Assembly: GCF_030268965.1 (NCBI RefSeq)
Contig: NZ_BSSE01000020.1
Location: 62,001 to 126,000 of the forward strand
Reading direction: 5' to 3'
Source: Microtetraspora sp. NBRC 16547
GTDB lineage: Bacteria; Actinomycetota; Actinomycetes; Streptosporangiales; Streptosporangiaceae
DNA: 64,000 nucleotides
Positions 8,789 through 17,924 of the stretch are shown here, piece by piece; the first letter of the stretch is position 1, and each line of letters starts with the position of its first letter. Position numbers and translations under genes: made by a program. The notes below the pieces were generated by a model that searched no databases, had not been told where the DNA came from, and worked only from the letters and a program-made list of their open reading frames with translations.

Positions 8789-9588
8789 CAGACTCCTACG
8801 TCACGCCGATCGAACGCGAGGACGGCCACCAGGAGGAGGACGGCCGACGCGCCCAGCAGGACAAGATAATCCCCGACCGGCCAGCCCGTGTATATGGGCC
8901 TGCCGTCCAGGAAATAGTGGAACGGTGAGACCCACCGGAGCCAGGAGATCGCGTCCACGCTCTTGCCGAGCGTCTCGACGACGTATCCCGCGACGGCGTA
9001 GGCCCCGGTCACCGACAGGGTGAGCGCCTTGCTGCCGCTGGCCGCGCCGACGGCGAGCGCCAACGTGGCGAAGAACAGGACCAGCAGGAACAGGCCCGTG
9101 TGCGCGGCGACGATGTGGCCGATCGGGACGTTCATGTCCTGTACCGCGGCCATGCCCGCGATCAGGACGAAGGTCACGACCGCGATGCCCAGCAGTCCGA
9201 GCGCGAGCGCGGCGAACCGCTCCACGACCAGCCGCCTGCGGCCGATCGGCAGGGTGAGGGTCAGCTCCAGCGTGCCCGACTCCTCGGGGCCGGCGATCGC
9301 GCGGTTGCCGAGGACCGCCGCGCACATGATCAGAAGCAGTGGGCCGAACAGCTGGTAGGCGATCACCTGGAGATATCCGGGGCCGCTGGTCATGTCGGCC
9401 AGCCCGCCCATGAGGTCCTTGAGCGCGCCCGGGTACTTGGCCGTCGCGGCCTTCTCGTAGAAGTCCGGATTCTCCGCGATGCTGCCGTAAATGGACAGAT
9501 AGAGCAGGAAGAACGCGCTGACGCCGACCGTCCAGCCGACGAGCGCCCGGCGGTAGTCGTTCAGCGTCTTACGCACCAGCGTGGGCAT
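8788..9588 (-). CDS. ABC-2 type exporter permease
   Basis: 266 residues starting MPTLVRKTLNDYRRALVGW. It has six hydrophobic segments with the ABC-2 pattern: a long extracytoplasmic loop after the first (YGSIAENPDFYEKAATAKYP), then a cluster of segments, including GSKALTLSVTGAYAVAGYVV. It pairs with the ATPase whose gene overlaps it by 20 bp, and its own stop overlaps the PucR start. It probably exports a drug, antibiotic or lipid; the substrate cannot be read. Confidence 0.85.
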   Translation of the reverse strand: MPTLVRKTLNDYRRALVGWTVGVSAFFLLYLSIYGSIAENPDFYEKAATAKYPGALKDLMGGLADMTSGPGYLQVIAYQLFGPLLLIMCAAVLGNRAIAGPEESGTLELTLTLPIGRRRLVVERFAALALGLLGIAVVTFVLIAGMAAVQDMNVPIGHIVAAHTGLFLLVLFFATLALAVGAASGSKALTLSVTGAYAVAGYVVETLGKSVDAISWLRWVSPFHYFLDGRPIYTGWPVGDYLVLLGASAVLLLVAVLAFDRRDVGV

Positions 9589-10477
9589 GCCGGGCCTCCT
9601 CGTCGCTGTAGTAGGCGAGGAAGATCTCCTCGAGGTCGGGTTCGGCGCTGACCATGTGCACCACCGTGAACTGCGCCGCCGCCTTGATCAACGCGTCGGG
9701 GCGGCCGTCGATCGTGCAGCGCAGGGCGGCGCCCTCGACGACCAGGTCCCGCACCCCCGGGAGGTTCTCGAACGCCTCACGGGGGATCGGCCCGTCGAAG
9801 TGGAACTCGACCTTCCTGATGGCCCGCTCCCTCAGCGCGCCGACGTCCTCGACCGCGACGAGGCGGCCGGAGCGTACGATGCCGACCCGGTCGGAGACGT
9901 GCTCGACCTCGGCCAGCACGTGCGAGGACATCAGGACGCTGCGACCATCGCGCTTGACCTCCCGGACCATGGCCAGGAACTCCTGCTGGACGAGGGGGTC
10001 GAGGCCGCTCGTCGGCTCGTCCAGGATGAGCAGCTCCGGATCGTGCATGAACGCCTGGATCAGGCCGATCTTCTGCTTGTTGCCCTTGGACAGCTCGCCC
10101 ATCCGTACGGACAGGTCGGCCTCCAACCGCTCGGCGAGCTCCTCGATCCGCCCGCGCCGCAGGCCACCGCGTACGCCAGCCATGAATTCCAGGTAGGCGC
10201 GCGCCTTCTCCCTGCCTTCCAGGGCCAGCTCGCCGGGGAGGTATCCGATCCTGGCCCGCACCCTGCTGTCGCGCGGGTCGAGGCCGAGGATCTCGGCCCG
10301 CCCCGACGTCGGCCTGATGACGTCGAGGAGCAGCCGGATCGTCGTCGTCTTCCCCGCACCGTTGGGGCCGAGATATCCGAAGACCTCGCCCGGCTGGATC
10401 TCCAGGTCGAGGTTTTCGAGGCCCCGTCGTCTCCCGTAGAACTTGGTCAGTCCTTCGGTTCGTACCACTGCTGTCAT
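9569..10477 (-). CDS. ABC-2 type exporter ATP-binding protein
   Basis: 302 residues from the ATG at 10475-10477; another ATG nine bases upstream is too close to the GGAGGA ribosome site. Walker A GPNGAGKTT (37-45), signature LSKGNKQK (129-136) and Walker B LLILDEPTSGLDP (from 149) are intact. The C-terminal domain resembles drug-efflux ATPases of the DrrA/CcmA group. It starts 42 bp after the cobD stop and overlaps the permease gene, giving the order ATPase-permease-PucR. Confidence 0.9.
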   Translation of the reverse strand: MTAVVRTEGLTKFYGRRRGLENLDLEIQPGEVFGYLGPNGAGKTTTIRLLLDVIRPTSGRAEILGLDPRDSRVRARIGYLPGELALEGREKARAYLEFMAGVRGGLRRGRIEELAERLEADLSVRMGELSKGNKQKIGLIQAFMHDPELLILDEPTSGLDPLVQQEFLAMVREVKRDGRSVLMSSHVLAEVEHVSDRVGIVRSGRLVAVEDVGALRERAIRKVEFHFDGPIPREAFENLPGVRDLVVEGAALRCTIDGRPDALIKAAAQFTVVHMVSAEPDLEEIFLAYYSDEEARHAHAGA

Positions 10478-10519
10478 GACCGGCATCGTCCTCCCGCGCG
10501 CGGCCGGAGGAAATGCCCG

Positions 10520-11500
10520 TCATCGGATATCTGGCGACGTGTTCCTTTCGCGGTTCCGGCAACGCGCGGTCGCTCGCGCGGCGACCGCGAGCGCCGCCGC
10601 GGCGTAGGACACCGCGCGGGCCAGCCGTACGGCACGGCGGATGTCGGGCACGTCGGGGCGCGGGCCGTCTCCGAGTTCGGGACGCTCCTCCAGCCGCCCG
10701 CCGTAATCGTTCACACCGCCGAGCCGTACGCCGAGGGCGCCCGCGAAGGCGGCCTCGCACCGGCCCGAGTTGGGGCTCGGGTGGCGGTGCCCGTCCCTGC
10801 GCAGCGCGGCGAGCGCCCGGCGGGACGAGCCGTGGGTGACGGGGGCGAGGGCTGCGGTGAGCAGGCCGGTCAGCCGGGCGGGCACGAGGTTGGCCACGTC
10901 GTCGAGCCGGGCGGATGCCCAGCCGAAGCGCTCGTGGCGCGCGGACCGGTGCCCGACCATGGCGTCCAGCGTGTTGATCGCCCGGTAGCCCAGCAGACCG
11001 GGCACGCCCGCCACCGCGCCCCAGAAGAGCGGCGCGACGACGGCGTCGGAGGTGTTCTCCGCGATCGACTCGACGGTGGCCCTGGCCAGCTCCGGCGCGT
11101 CCAGCCGGGACGGGTCCCGCCCGCACAGGTGCGGCAGCCGGGCGCGGGCGGCAGGCAGGTCGCCGGACTCCAGGGACGCGGCCATGTGCGCGCCCTCACG
11201 CCCGAGGGTGGTCCCGCCGAGGACCGCCCAGGTGGCGGCGGCGGTGACGGCGGTGCGAGCCAACGGCCGGCGCCGGGTGAGCCGCTCCGCCACCACCCCG
11301 ACGCCGGTGGCCGCGCCCACGCACAGTGCGGTGAACAGCACCCCCCGTGCCCGCGAGTCCGCATATATCCGTTCTTCGAGGGCGGCGACGCGGCCGCCGA
11401 AAACGGCGACCGGATGTCCCCTCCGGGGATCGCCCACCAGAGCGTCGACGGCAACCCCGAGTGCCATCCCCGCGGCCGTATACCTGTCCGTGCGTGTCAC
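10520..11500 (-). CDS. cobD: Adenosylcobinamide-phosphate synthase CobD/CbiB
   Basis: 326 residues. Family landmarks are DALVGDPRRGHPVAVFGG near the N terminus, RATVESIAENTSDAVVAPLFW in the middle, RAINTLDAMVGHRS, and WASARLDDVANLVPARLTG. This integral membrane enzyme attaches the aminopropanol arm to adenosylcobyric acid in cobalamin synthesis. The next step back in that pathway, cobQ, is 34 kb away in this window. No B12 riboswitch was recognised upstream; instead there is a tandem-repeat tract. Confidence 0.93.
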   Translation of the reverse strand: MTRTDRYTAAGMALGVAVDALVGDPRRGHPVAVFGGRVAALEERIYADSRARGVLFTALCVGAATGVGVVAERLTRRRPLARTAVTAAATWAVLGGTTLGREGAHMAASLESGDLPAARARLPHLCGRDPSRLDAPELARATVESIAENTSDAVVAPLFWGAVAGVPGLLGYRAINTLDAMVGHRSARHERFGWASARLDDVANLVPARLTGLLTAALAPVTHGSSRRALAALRRDGHRHPSPNSGRCEAAFAGALGVRLGGVNDYGGRLEERPELGDGPRPDVPDIRRAVRLARAVSYAAAALAVAARATARCRNRERNTSPDIR

Positions 11501-11598
11501 GGGGGAATTGTCTCGTGATCGCCGGAAAGGTGGCCGTCGGACGGCCCAGCCTGGTCAGCTCCCGAGAGCCTTGACGGCGCGCCCCCGAGTGCTCCAGA

Positions 11599-11692
11599 CC
11601 AGCTCACGTTCTCCAGCTCACGTTCTGCAGCTCCAGTTCTGCAGCTCACGTTCTGCAGCTCACGTTCTGCAGCTCACGTTCTGCAGCTCCAG
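11599..11692. repeat. 14-bp tandem repeat array upstream of cobD
   Basis: About six imperfect copies of a 14-mer of the form CAGCTCACGTTCTG stand head to tail; two copies are shortened to CAGCTCCAGTTCTG or similar. The array lies 99 bp upstream of the cobD start, in the 458-bp gap before the DUF222 gene. Its function is unknown. The sequence is of lower GC content than its surroundings. Confidence 0.8.
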
Positions 11693-11801
11693 TCGCCGGC
11701 TGAATGCGATGGTCATCGCCGACCCGGCCCGTTGATCACCCGCGCTAGGGAGCGTTTCGTGGATCTTTGCCGGAGCGAGGATCGGCCAGATGGATGCCGC
11801 G

Positions 11802-11924
11802 CAAGGCGGAGGAGGAGGTCGGAGCGGAGCCTCCGGCCGACATTCCCGGGCCCCGCGGAAACTCCGAGCCTGCGAGGAGTTTTCGTGGGTGGGGCGACAA
11901 CGAAGCGAGGCGCCAACTGGGCGA
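11802..11924 (+). repeat. Dispersed repeat, copy A (forward)
   Basis: The stretch beginning CAAGGCGGAGGAGGAGGTCG and ending near TGGGCGA matches, with few substitutions, the reverse complement of 41238-41325. Copy A carries about 37 extra bases in the middle, from CCCCGCGGAAACTCC to TTTTCG. It lies in the gap between cobD and the DUF222 gene. Open frames through it (KAEEE.. AEP.AD) are probably chance translations of the repeat. Confidence 0.75.
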
Positions 11925-11958
11925 CCGCAGTAGGCCAAAAAGATCCGCGAAACACGAC

Positions 11959-14900
11959 CTAGAAGGGCGGGATGTCGTCGGCCGGGTCTGGCGGCGGGCA
12001 GGGCGTGGTTTCGGGTCCGGTCTCTTGCGCTGGGCTCGGTGCGGGGATGGGTTCTTCCCACCATGCGGGTTCGTAGGTCCAGGTCGGCAGGAACGGGAGT
12101 TCGTCGTTGGCAGGGTCGGTGATGCTGCCCGCGCCATACCCGAAGGCCGCGAGCCCGCGTACCCCGCTGGTTCCCGACCGGCCGGGCATGGCCCAGCCTC
12201 CGGGGGCGAAGGGCTCCGGCAGGGATTCGATGATCGGCGGCGGCTGGACCGGGTAGCGGTGGCCGGTCCGGCTGATCCAGGTCACATGTCCTGGCGCGGT
12301 CTGGATGACCCGCCAGCCGTTGTCGCGCAGGTCATGGTCATGCGCGCACGCGGCAGCCAGGTTGTCCTCGGTGGTGAGACCGCCATGCGCGTACTGGCGG
12401 GTGTGATCCAGCTCCGACCGGGTGGCCGGAGCACGACAGCCGGGATGGGAGCACACCCTGTCCCGGATCTCGATCCGCCGCCGCAGTCCCGCTGTGGGGA
12501 ACCGCCGCCGCTCACCCCCACCAGCCGCCCCACAGCCGACCACAGACCCTCGGGCAGCGTCGTTCTCCACAGCACCCTGCCGTACAGGCCCGTCTGTCGC
12601 AGCGCCGTCTACCGCAGAAGCGTCACCCGCAGCACTGCCACCAACAGAATCGTCACCCGCCGAACCATCCCCTGCCGAACCATCACCCGCCGAACCGTCA
12701 CCCGCACTGTGGCCGTGGCCGTCATCGTCGGTCGGAAAGCTCTCTTCGATGGCCTGGTCGTATTGGCGCATGACGTCAGCGATCACACCGGCCCAGCCGC
12801 CCTGGGCGTGGATGTCGGCGTACAGCGCCCGCAGCAGCGACAACGGGAACTGCAACTCGACGATCCCACGACGACGAACCGCCGCTGGTTTCGCGCGGGG
12901 ATCCCCTTGCGGCTCCCGGTCCGACTCGTGAGCAGGCTTCACCCTTATCCCGCCGACGTCTGCGGAAGCGGTATCAGCCCCGGAACAGAGCGTGGATGAG
13001 ATGCCAGGCACGCGGCCGGGGCCGGGCACCTCACAGGAATCGGACCCGTAACGCGCGGCTGAAACCGGACCAAGCACCGACGGGGAACCAAGGCCACCCA
13101 CGGGGCCGGAGTCCCGTTCGCGACCGGCGGTCGGGCGGGATGCGGGAGGTGATGGCGGTGGAGGGGTCGGGCGGCGGGGCCACCCTGCGGGGCGGCGTCG
13201 GGTGATCCCGGCGTAGAGGAGGTGACCGTCCTCATCGCAGATGGCGAACCGCCACTCGCCGCCGATCTGTCGTTTGGCGAGCCTGCGGGCCAGATGGGCG
13301 TGGATCGGCCCCCACCCGGCAAGCTCGGCGGGAAGGTCGTCCAGGTGCATGAGCGTGGAGACCTGAACCCGCAGCTCACCCGCCGCGAACCCCACCGGCT
13401 CCACCACGCCCGCGCTCGACTTCACGCTGCTGCCCTGAGCACTCCCAGCGCCACCGTCACCACGGCTACGGCCGCGACCATGGCCGCTGTCTCCATCGCC
13501 GTCGTCCTTGCTGCCGTCCCGGTCGCCGTCGTCCTCGCTGCCGTCGCCGTCGCCACTCCCACCATGGCCGCCGCCGTTGCCGTCATCGGGGGCATCCGCG
13601 TGGCTATCGCCACAGCCGTCATCGCCGTCGTCGCCGTCATCAGGGTCGTCCGCGCGGCCAGCGCCACAACCGCCAGGGCCACCGCCGCCGCCGTTGCCGT
13701 CATCGGGGGCGCCCGCGCGGCTATCGCCACAGCCGCCATCGCCGCCGCCGTCACCGTCATCAGGGTCGCCCGCGCGGCCAGCGCCACAACCGCCAGGGCC
13801 ACCGCCGCCGCCGTTGCCGTCATCGGGGGCGCCCGCGCGGCTATCGCCACAGCCGTCATCGCCGTCGTCGCCATCATTGGGGGCATCCGCGCGGCCATCG
13901 CCACAACCGCCAGGGCCACCGCCGCCGTCATCGGGGGCGTCCGGGCGGCCAGCGCCACAGCCGCCATCGCTGTCACCACGGCCACCGTCGCCGTCGCCGA
14001 AGTCGTCGCCGGTGTGGTCGGGGTCGTCCCAGCTTTGGGGGTCGGGGTCCGAGCCGTGGGGGCCGGGGTCCGAGCCTTGGGAGTCGGGGTCGTCGAAGGG
14101 GGCGTCGGAGAGTTGGTCGTCGTAGTCGTCCTCCTCACCGGCCGCCTTACGGGCGGCGTTGGCGAACAGGACGGCGATGATGGCGTCGTCGTCCAGGCCG
14201 GACATGCTGCCCTCAAGCAGGCCGAGGAACACATCCGCCCGGACATGATCGATCGGGGCGTGCAGGCCACTCTTCTTCGCCCGCACCGCGATCGCATCCA
14301 CCCGCGCGATCGCAGCGGCCGCCTGATCCACCGGCAACTGCTCGCCGGTGATACTCGCCGAACCATCGGCATGCCGCACCCCGATCACCCGCCGCTGGTG
14401 AACAGCCCGCTCATACTTACGGCGCGCCCAGGCCGGATCCGCGGCGATCAACAACTTCTTGATCTTCTCCCGCAGCTCACTCGTCGTCCACTTACCCGCC
14501 TTGGGCAGCAGATGATCGGCGACAGCGCGGGCGAGCTCGACGGGGACGTCTTCCAGCCAGTCGCAGAACACCACCGCCCGCGCCTTATCGATCAAACCCG
14601 CCGACAGAGCATCCCGCACCCGCGGCAGACGGACTTTCAGGTCGTAGGCGAACCCGTATTCCCGCTCGGCAGCCCGGCGGGTGAGCCCCAACGCCGACCT
14701 GACCTCATCGGGTGAGTTCTTGTCCGGCTCCGCCATTTTCTCCATGCCGGAGACGGAAATCTCATACAGGCCGACCTCGGCCATCACGATGGCTTTCCGG
14801 GCTTGCATGTGCGCTTCAAGGCGGGCATATGCCTGCATCACGATCACGGCGTCGAAGCCGTCCAGCCTGGCGATATCGATCCCATCGAGCACGGCGGCCA

Positions 14901-14961
14901 GCTCTACGCCGGGGGCCATCAGCTCCAGGCCGGCGGGTATCGGCTGCCGTTCGATAATCAC
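11959..14961 (-). CDS. DUF222 and HNH endonuclease domain protein (13E12 repeat family) with very long acidic repeat insert
   Basis: 1000 residues from the ATG at 14961. Residues 1-280 form the DUF222 domain (ALGLTRRAAEREYGFAYDLKVRLP, VHQRRVIGVRHADGSASITGEQLP). Residues about 285-525 are Asp/Gly/Asn-rich low complexity with scattered Cys. The last 200 residues contain an HNH motif, CSHPGCRAPATRSELDHTRQY then HGGLTTEDNLAAACAHDHDLR, with the Cys, His and Asn positions of HNH nucleases. Family members are usually 400-550 residues, so this one is about twice normal size. The family is multi-copy in actinobacteria and often near mobile DNA; its substrate is not known. A second short array (GDGSAGDGSAGDGSAGDDS) lies near residue 750. 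Confidence 0.85.
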   Translation of the reverse strand: MIIERQPIPAGLELMAPGVELAAVLDGIDIARLDGFDAVIVMQAYARLEAHMQARKAIVMAEVGLYEISVSGMEKMAEPDKNSPDEVRSALGLTRRAAEREYGFAYDLKVRLPRVRDALSAGLIDKARAVVFCDWLEDVPVELARAVADHLLPKAGKWTTSELREKIKKLLIAADPAWARRKYERAVHQRRVIGVRHADGSASITGEQLPVDQAAAAIARVDAIAVRAKKSGLHAPIDHVRADVFLGLLEGSMSGLDDDAIIAVLFANAARKAAGEEDDYDDQLSDAPFDDPDSQGSDPGPHGSDPDPQSWDDPDHTGDDFGDGDGGRGDSDGGCGAGRPDAPDDGGGGPGGCGDGRADAPNDGDDGDDGCGDSRAGAPDDGNGGGGGPGGCGAGRAGDPDDGDGGGDGGCGDSRAGAPDDGNGGGGGPGGCGAGRADDPDDGDDGDDGCGDSHADAPDDGNGGGHGGSGDGDGSEDDGDRDGSKDDGDGDSGHGRGRSRGDGGAGSAQGSSVKSSAGVVEPVGFAAGELRVQVSTLMHLDDLPAELAGWGPIHAHLARRLAKRQIGGEWRFAICDEDGHLLYAGITRRRPAGWPRRPTPPPPSPPASRPTAGRERDSGPVGGLGSPSVLGPVSAARYGSDSCEVPGPGRVPGISSTLCSGADTASADVGGIRVKPAHESDREPQGDPRAKPAAVRRRGIVELQFPLSLLRALYADIHAQGGWAGVIADVMRQYDQAIEESFPTDDDGHGHSAGDGSAGDGSAGDGSAGDDSVGGSAAGDASAVDGAATDGPVRQGAVENDAARGSVVGCGAAGGGERRRFPTAGLRRRIEIRDRVCSHPGCRAPATRSELDHTRQYAHGGLTTEDNLAAACAHDHDLRDNGWRVIQTAPGHVTWISRTGHRYPVQPPPIIESLPEPFAPGGWAMPGRSGTSGVRGLAAFGYGAGSITDPANDELPFLPTWTYEPAWWEEPIPAPSPAQETGPETTPCPPPDPADDIPPF
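13569..13930. repeat. About three copies of a 120-bp direct repeat inside the DUF222 gene
   Basis: On the plus strand, units beginning CCGCCGTTGCCGTCATCGGG recur near 13569, 13689 and 13809. They encode a repeated block of about 40 residues on the minus strand with elements such as GGCGAGRA, DPDDGDGG and GCGDSRAGAPDDGNGG. The copies differ by a few substitutions, mostly synonymous or Asp/Gly swaps. This explains the abnormal length of the protein and points to recent slippage or unequal crossing-over. Confidence 0.8.
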
Positions 14962-15821
14962 ACCCGAACGCTAACAACCCCCACCGACAAAAACGCCTCC
15001 CAGGCGACCCCGATAAAGCGCCGGAAAACATTCACCTGGAATCACATTTTCCGTGCGCCAATAACTATTGGACGCGGCATCCTGCGGGCGCGGGGCAGAG
15101 CGGGCGAATCGGCGGTTTGAGGGCCGATCGTGTTGGGGCGGCTTCTCGAATCGGGTTTCTTGGGGGGTCGCTGCGCCTGCCGGAACCTCCGGTCCTCGCA
15201 AAGCCCGCTTCGCTGGGCCTTCGCTGCGGTCCTCGCTCCCGTCTGCTCCGCTCTCCTTCGAGCCGGGCGCCACACAATGTGCCGAGAAAGCACAGCCAAG
15301 GCCCACGGCCGGTCCGTGCCCGCCAAGGCGACCGGCAAGTTCCGTGCCGGAGAAGGCCCGTGCCGGAGAAGGCCCCTTCCGAAGAAGGTCCGTCTGGAGA
15401 AGGTCCGTCCGGAGAAGGTCCGTCCGGAGAAGGTCCGTCCGGAGATGGTCCGTCCGGAGATGGTCCGTGCCGGAGCTCGCGACCAGCACACCGCCGACCA
15501 TGGGCGCGACCGCAGACGGCGGAGTGACCGGATGGCCCTGGCAGAAATGGCCGCAGGCGAGAACGGCGGTGAAGCCGCCCGATATGGAGGAGCGCAGAGC
15601 CGATGCGAGGGCGGCGGGGAGCGGAGCGGAGGTGGGTGGTTGTGGAGGCGCGCGTAAGACCGTGCCAGCAACCACCGCGCCCGCGATGGCCGCGACAGCG
15701 GCATCACCGGGACGCAACTATCACGGCGCGCCGGAACAACCACCCACCGCAGCGCAGCGACCCACAGCTACGGCGGATCAGGCAACGAGCGCCTTGTCGG
15801 CCACCATGGCTGGACATCTCA
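14962..15821. other. 860-bp gene-poor gap with low-complexity DNA
   Basis: Several long open frames run through this gap on both strands, but none has a recognisable domain, a ribosome site or consistent codon bias. The best candidate is a minus-strand frame from 15717, whose first 80 residues are hydrophobic (VAAIAGAVVAGTVL) before it becomes a translated tandem repeat. Around 15175-15270 there is a CTTCGCTG/GCGAAG-rich tract that looks like degenerate intergenic repeat. I call no gene here. Confidence 0.5.
15341..15475. repeat. 15-bp tandem repeat, about nine units
   Basis: Units of the form GGAGAAGGTCCGTCC run head to tail over 135 bp, with drift from GTGCCGGAGAAGGCC at the left to GGAGATGGTCCGTCC at the right. 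The length is a multiple of three, so all frames stay open and give pentapeptide repeats. It sits in the gap upstream of the DUF222 gene. Confidence 0.85.
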
Positions 15822-16637
15822 TCAGACAAGATGGCGGCGGAGGTCGTCCTCGTGGGCGTCGAGCCAGGCGCTCGCCCTGCGAATGCGCTCCCCCGCTCCC
15901 CCAGCCCATCTGCGCGCCCAGTCGCCGCCGAGTGTCAGCGCACGGGCCCGGGTCGCGACGTATGAGCGGCCGAGCCTGGTTCGCGCCATGTCCAGCAAGC
16001 GCAGCCGGTCCCGTACGGCGAGGCCGTACGCGTCACAGAAAAGCCGGAGCCGGGCTCCGACGTCCAGGGTGCGCTGGAGGGGGTCGCGGTCCATCGGGTC
16101 GGCGATCGGCGCCCAGTGCCGCAGTGTCGTGACCACGTCGAACAGCCGGGTCGTCGGCCGGGCCAGGTCGAAGTCGATCAGCGCGTACGGGAGCATCCGG
16201 CCGCTCGGTCCAGGACGGAAGACGACGTTCTCCGGAGTGACGTCGCAGTGGCCGACCAGTTCCGGCCGTTCGTCCGCCTGGGAGCCCTGCTCCCAGATCG
16301 CACCCGGCGGAGGGATGAAGCTCTCGGCCGCGTCGTGGAACCGGCGCAACAGACCGGCGAGGGCGGCCAGGGTCTCGTGGGACACCGCCCAGGTAGGCAG
16401 CGGACGGGTGGCCGTCTCCCCTTCGACGAAGGTCAGGATCTCCCGGCCCTGCCCATCGACGCCGAGCACACGCGGAGCGCCCTCGAACCCCACGGCTTCC
16501 AGGTGCGCGAGCAGCGCATGCACCGACGGTGAGGAGGATCCCATGGGGCGCCGCACGGTGGTCCCCACCTGTACGATCCTCTCTTCATCTGGGTCGAAGG
16601 TGATCTCAACGGGGGCCGTGCGGACGAACATAGCCAT
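15822..16637 (-). CDS. Aminoglycoside phosphotransferase (APH)-like kinase
   Basis: 271 residues from the ATG at 16637; a second ATG six bases later (16631) is equally possible, and no clear ribosome site decides. The catalytic loop HCDVTPENVVF corresponds to the APH/choline-kinase HxDxxxxN motif, and YALIDFDLARPTTRLFDV supplies the metal-binding Asp. The N-terminal nucleotide-binding lobe is short. Such proteins phosphorylate hydroxyl groups of small molecules; resistance to an aminoglycoside is not implied. It is divergent from the FGE gene across a 299-bp gap in which I see nothing. Confidence 0.8.
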   Translation of the reverse strand: MAMFVRTAPVEITFDPDEERIVQVGTTVRRPMGSSSPSVHALLAHLEAVGFEGAPRVLGVDGQGREILTFVEGETATRPLPTWAVSHETLAALAGLLRRFHDAAESFIPPPGAIWEQGSQADERPELVGHCDVTPENVVFRPGPSGRMLPYALIDFDLARPTTRLFDVVTTLRHWAPIADPMDRDPLQRTLDVGARLRLFCDAYGLAVRDRLRLLDMARTRLGRSYVATRARALTLGGDWARRWAGGAGERIRRASAWLDAHEDDLRRHLV

Positions 16638-16936
16638 CGAGGTTAGACCCACTGGTCCTGTCGTGTACCGATTTCCGCCACGGACATCGGATGGCAATTG
16701 GTCGTACGCCACATGTCGACGCCCTGTCCTGACGGTGCCGACATCGCCGTGCCGACATCACGGAGTCCCGAGTTCGCAGGGTCGACGTGTCCCCCAGCCA
16801 GGCGGTGACGCCACCGACGCTCGTACACATCCTCAGCGCGACAAGTCGTCGGGCACGTTCGCGTGGCTTGCCTTGGGATAATGTCAACAAGTCGGACTTT
16901 TACCGTGGAAACTGTGAAACCTGGGACTGTGAGCTG

Positions 16937-17872
16937 ATGACCGAGCACTGCTGCGCGCCGGGCCGTACCGCGGAAGGGCGGGAGGAGTCGAGGGTGGCGG
17001 TCGCCGCGCCCACGACGCGGCGGGTGAGCGGTCTGGTCACCCTGGACGGCGGGACGTTCCGGATGGGAACGGACGACCGCGAGGGCTTCCCATCGGACGG
17101 CGAAGGCCCGGTCCGGTCGGTGACAGTGCGGCCGTTCCGCCTTTCCCGCACTGCGGTGACGAACGCCCAGTTCGCGACGTTCGTGAAAGCCACCGGTCAC
17201 GTCACGGAGGCCGAGCGGTTCGGCTGGTCCTACGTCTTCCACCTGCTCGCGCCGGGGGACGCCCGCCGCCACGCGCCCTCTCCCGAGGGAACGCCCTGGT
17301 GGCTGGCCATCGAGGGCGCCGCATGGCACGCGCCGGAGGGCCCCGGCAGCACGGTCGCGGACCGACGCGAGCACCCTGTCGTGCACGTGTCCTGGGAGGA
17401 CGCGCGCGCCTACTGCGCCTGGGCGGGCGGGCGGCTGCCCACCGAGGCCGAGTGGGAGTACGCCGCCCGAGGCGGCCTGGACCAGGCGCGTTACCCCTGG
17501 GGCGACGAGCTCACGCCGCGCGGACAGCACCGCTGCAACATCTGGCAGGGACGCTTCCCCGCGCACAACACCGAGGAGGACGGCCACCTCGGGACCGCCC
17601 CGGTCAAGACCTACCGCCCCAACGGCTACGGGCTGTACAACATGGTCGGCAACGTCTGGGAGTGGTGCGCGGACTGTTTCGCCACCGACCATCTCTCCCG
17701 GCCGCTCGAAGATCCGCGCGGGCCGGAAACAGGGACGGCGCGGGTGTTGCGCGGGGGCTCCTACCTGTGCCATGACTCCTACTGCAACCGGTACCGCGTG
17801 GCCGCGCGGAGCGCGAACACCCCGGACAGCAGCTCGGGGAACACCGGATTCCGAATCGCCGCCGATCTTTAA
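16937..17872 (+). CDS. Formylglycine-generating enzyme (sulfatase-activating)
   Basis: 311 residues from the ATG at 16937; an in-frame start at 16787 would add a non-homologous head. The FGE-sulfatase fold is clear: LVTLDGGTFRMGTDDREGFP, HVSWEDARAYCAWAGGRLPTEAEWEYAARGG, then LYNMVGNVWEWCADC. The active-site pair is Cys278 and Cys283 in GGSYLCHDSYCNRYRVAARS, the pattern that separates true copper-dependent FGEs from EgtB-like relatives. It oxidises the CxPxR cysteine of sulfatases to formylglycine, and a sulfatase with that motif is encoded 1.5 kb downstream. This is therefore very probably its dedicated activator. Confidence 0.93.
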   Translation: MTEHCCAPGRTAEGREESRVAVAAPTTRRVSGLVTLDGGTFRMGTDDREGFPSDGEGPVRSVTVRPFRLSRTAVTNAQFATFVKATGHVTEAERFGWSYVFHLLAPGDARRHAPSPEGTPWWLAIEGAAWHAPEGPGSTVADRREHPVVHVSWEDARAYCAWAGGRLPTEAEWEYAARGGLDQARYPWGDELTPRGQHRCNIWQGRFPAHNTEEDGHLGTAPVKTYRPNGYGLYNMVGNVWEWCADCFATDHLSRPLEDPRGPETGTARVLRGGSYLCHDSYCNRYRVAARSANTPDSSSGNTGFRIAADL

Positions 17873-17924
17873 TCCGGAGATTTTACGAAATTACACGGAA
17901 AGTGAGCACCGGACACGTGACCGC

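Noticed and set aside
11501-11958. Cobalamin riboswitch upstream of cobD
   Set aside because: No B12-box-like GCCACTG element or matching fold could be found; only tandem and dispersed repeats.
13569-13930. CRISPR-like regular repeats
   Set aside because: Units are about 120 bp, direct, coding and without unique spacers. No cas genes are present in the window.
13222-14715. Plus-strand frame of 497 codons opposite the DUF222 gene
   Set aside because: The translation is an Ala/Val/Ile/Arg-rich echo of the Gly/Asp repeats. DUF222 and HNH motifs place the gene on the minus strand.
14971-15717. Minus-strand frame of 248 codons with hydrophobic start
   Set aside because: The second half is a translated 15-bp tandem repeat and random sequence; no ribosome site or family similarity. 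Kept only as a remark in the gap entry.
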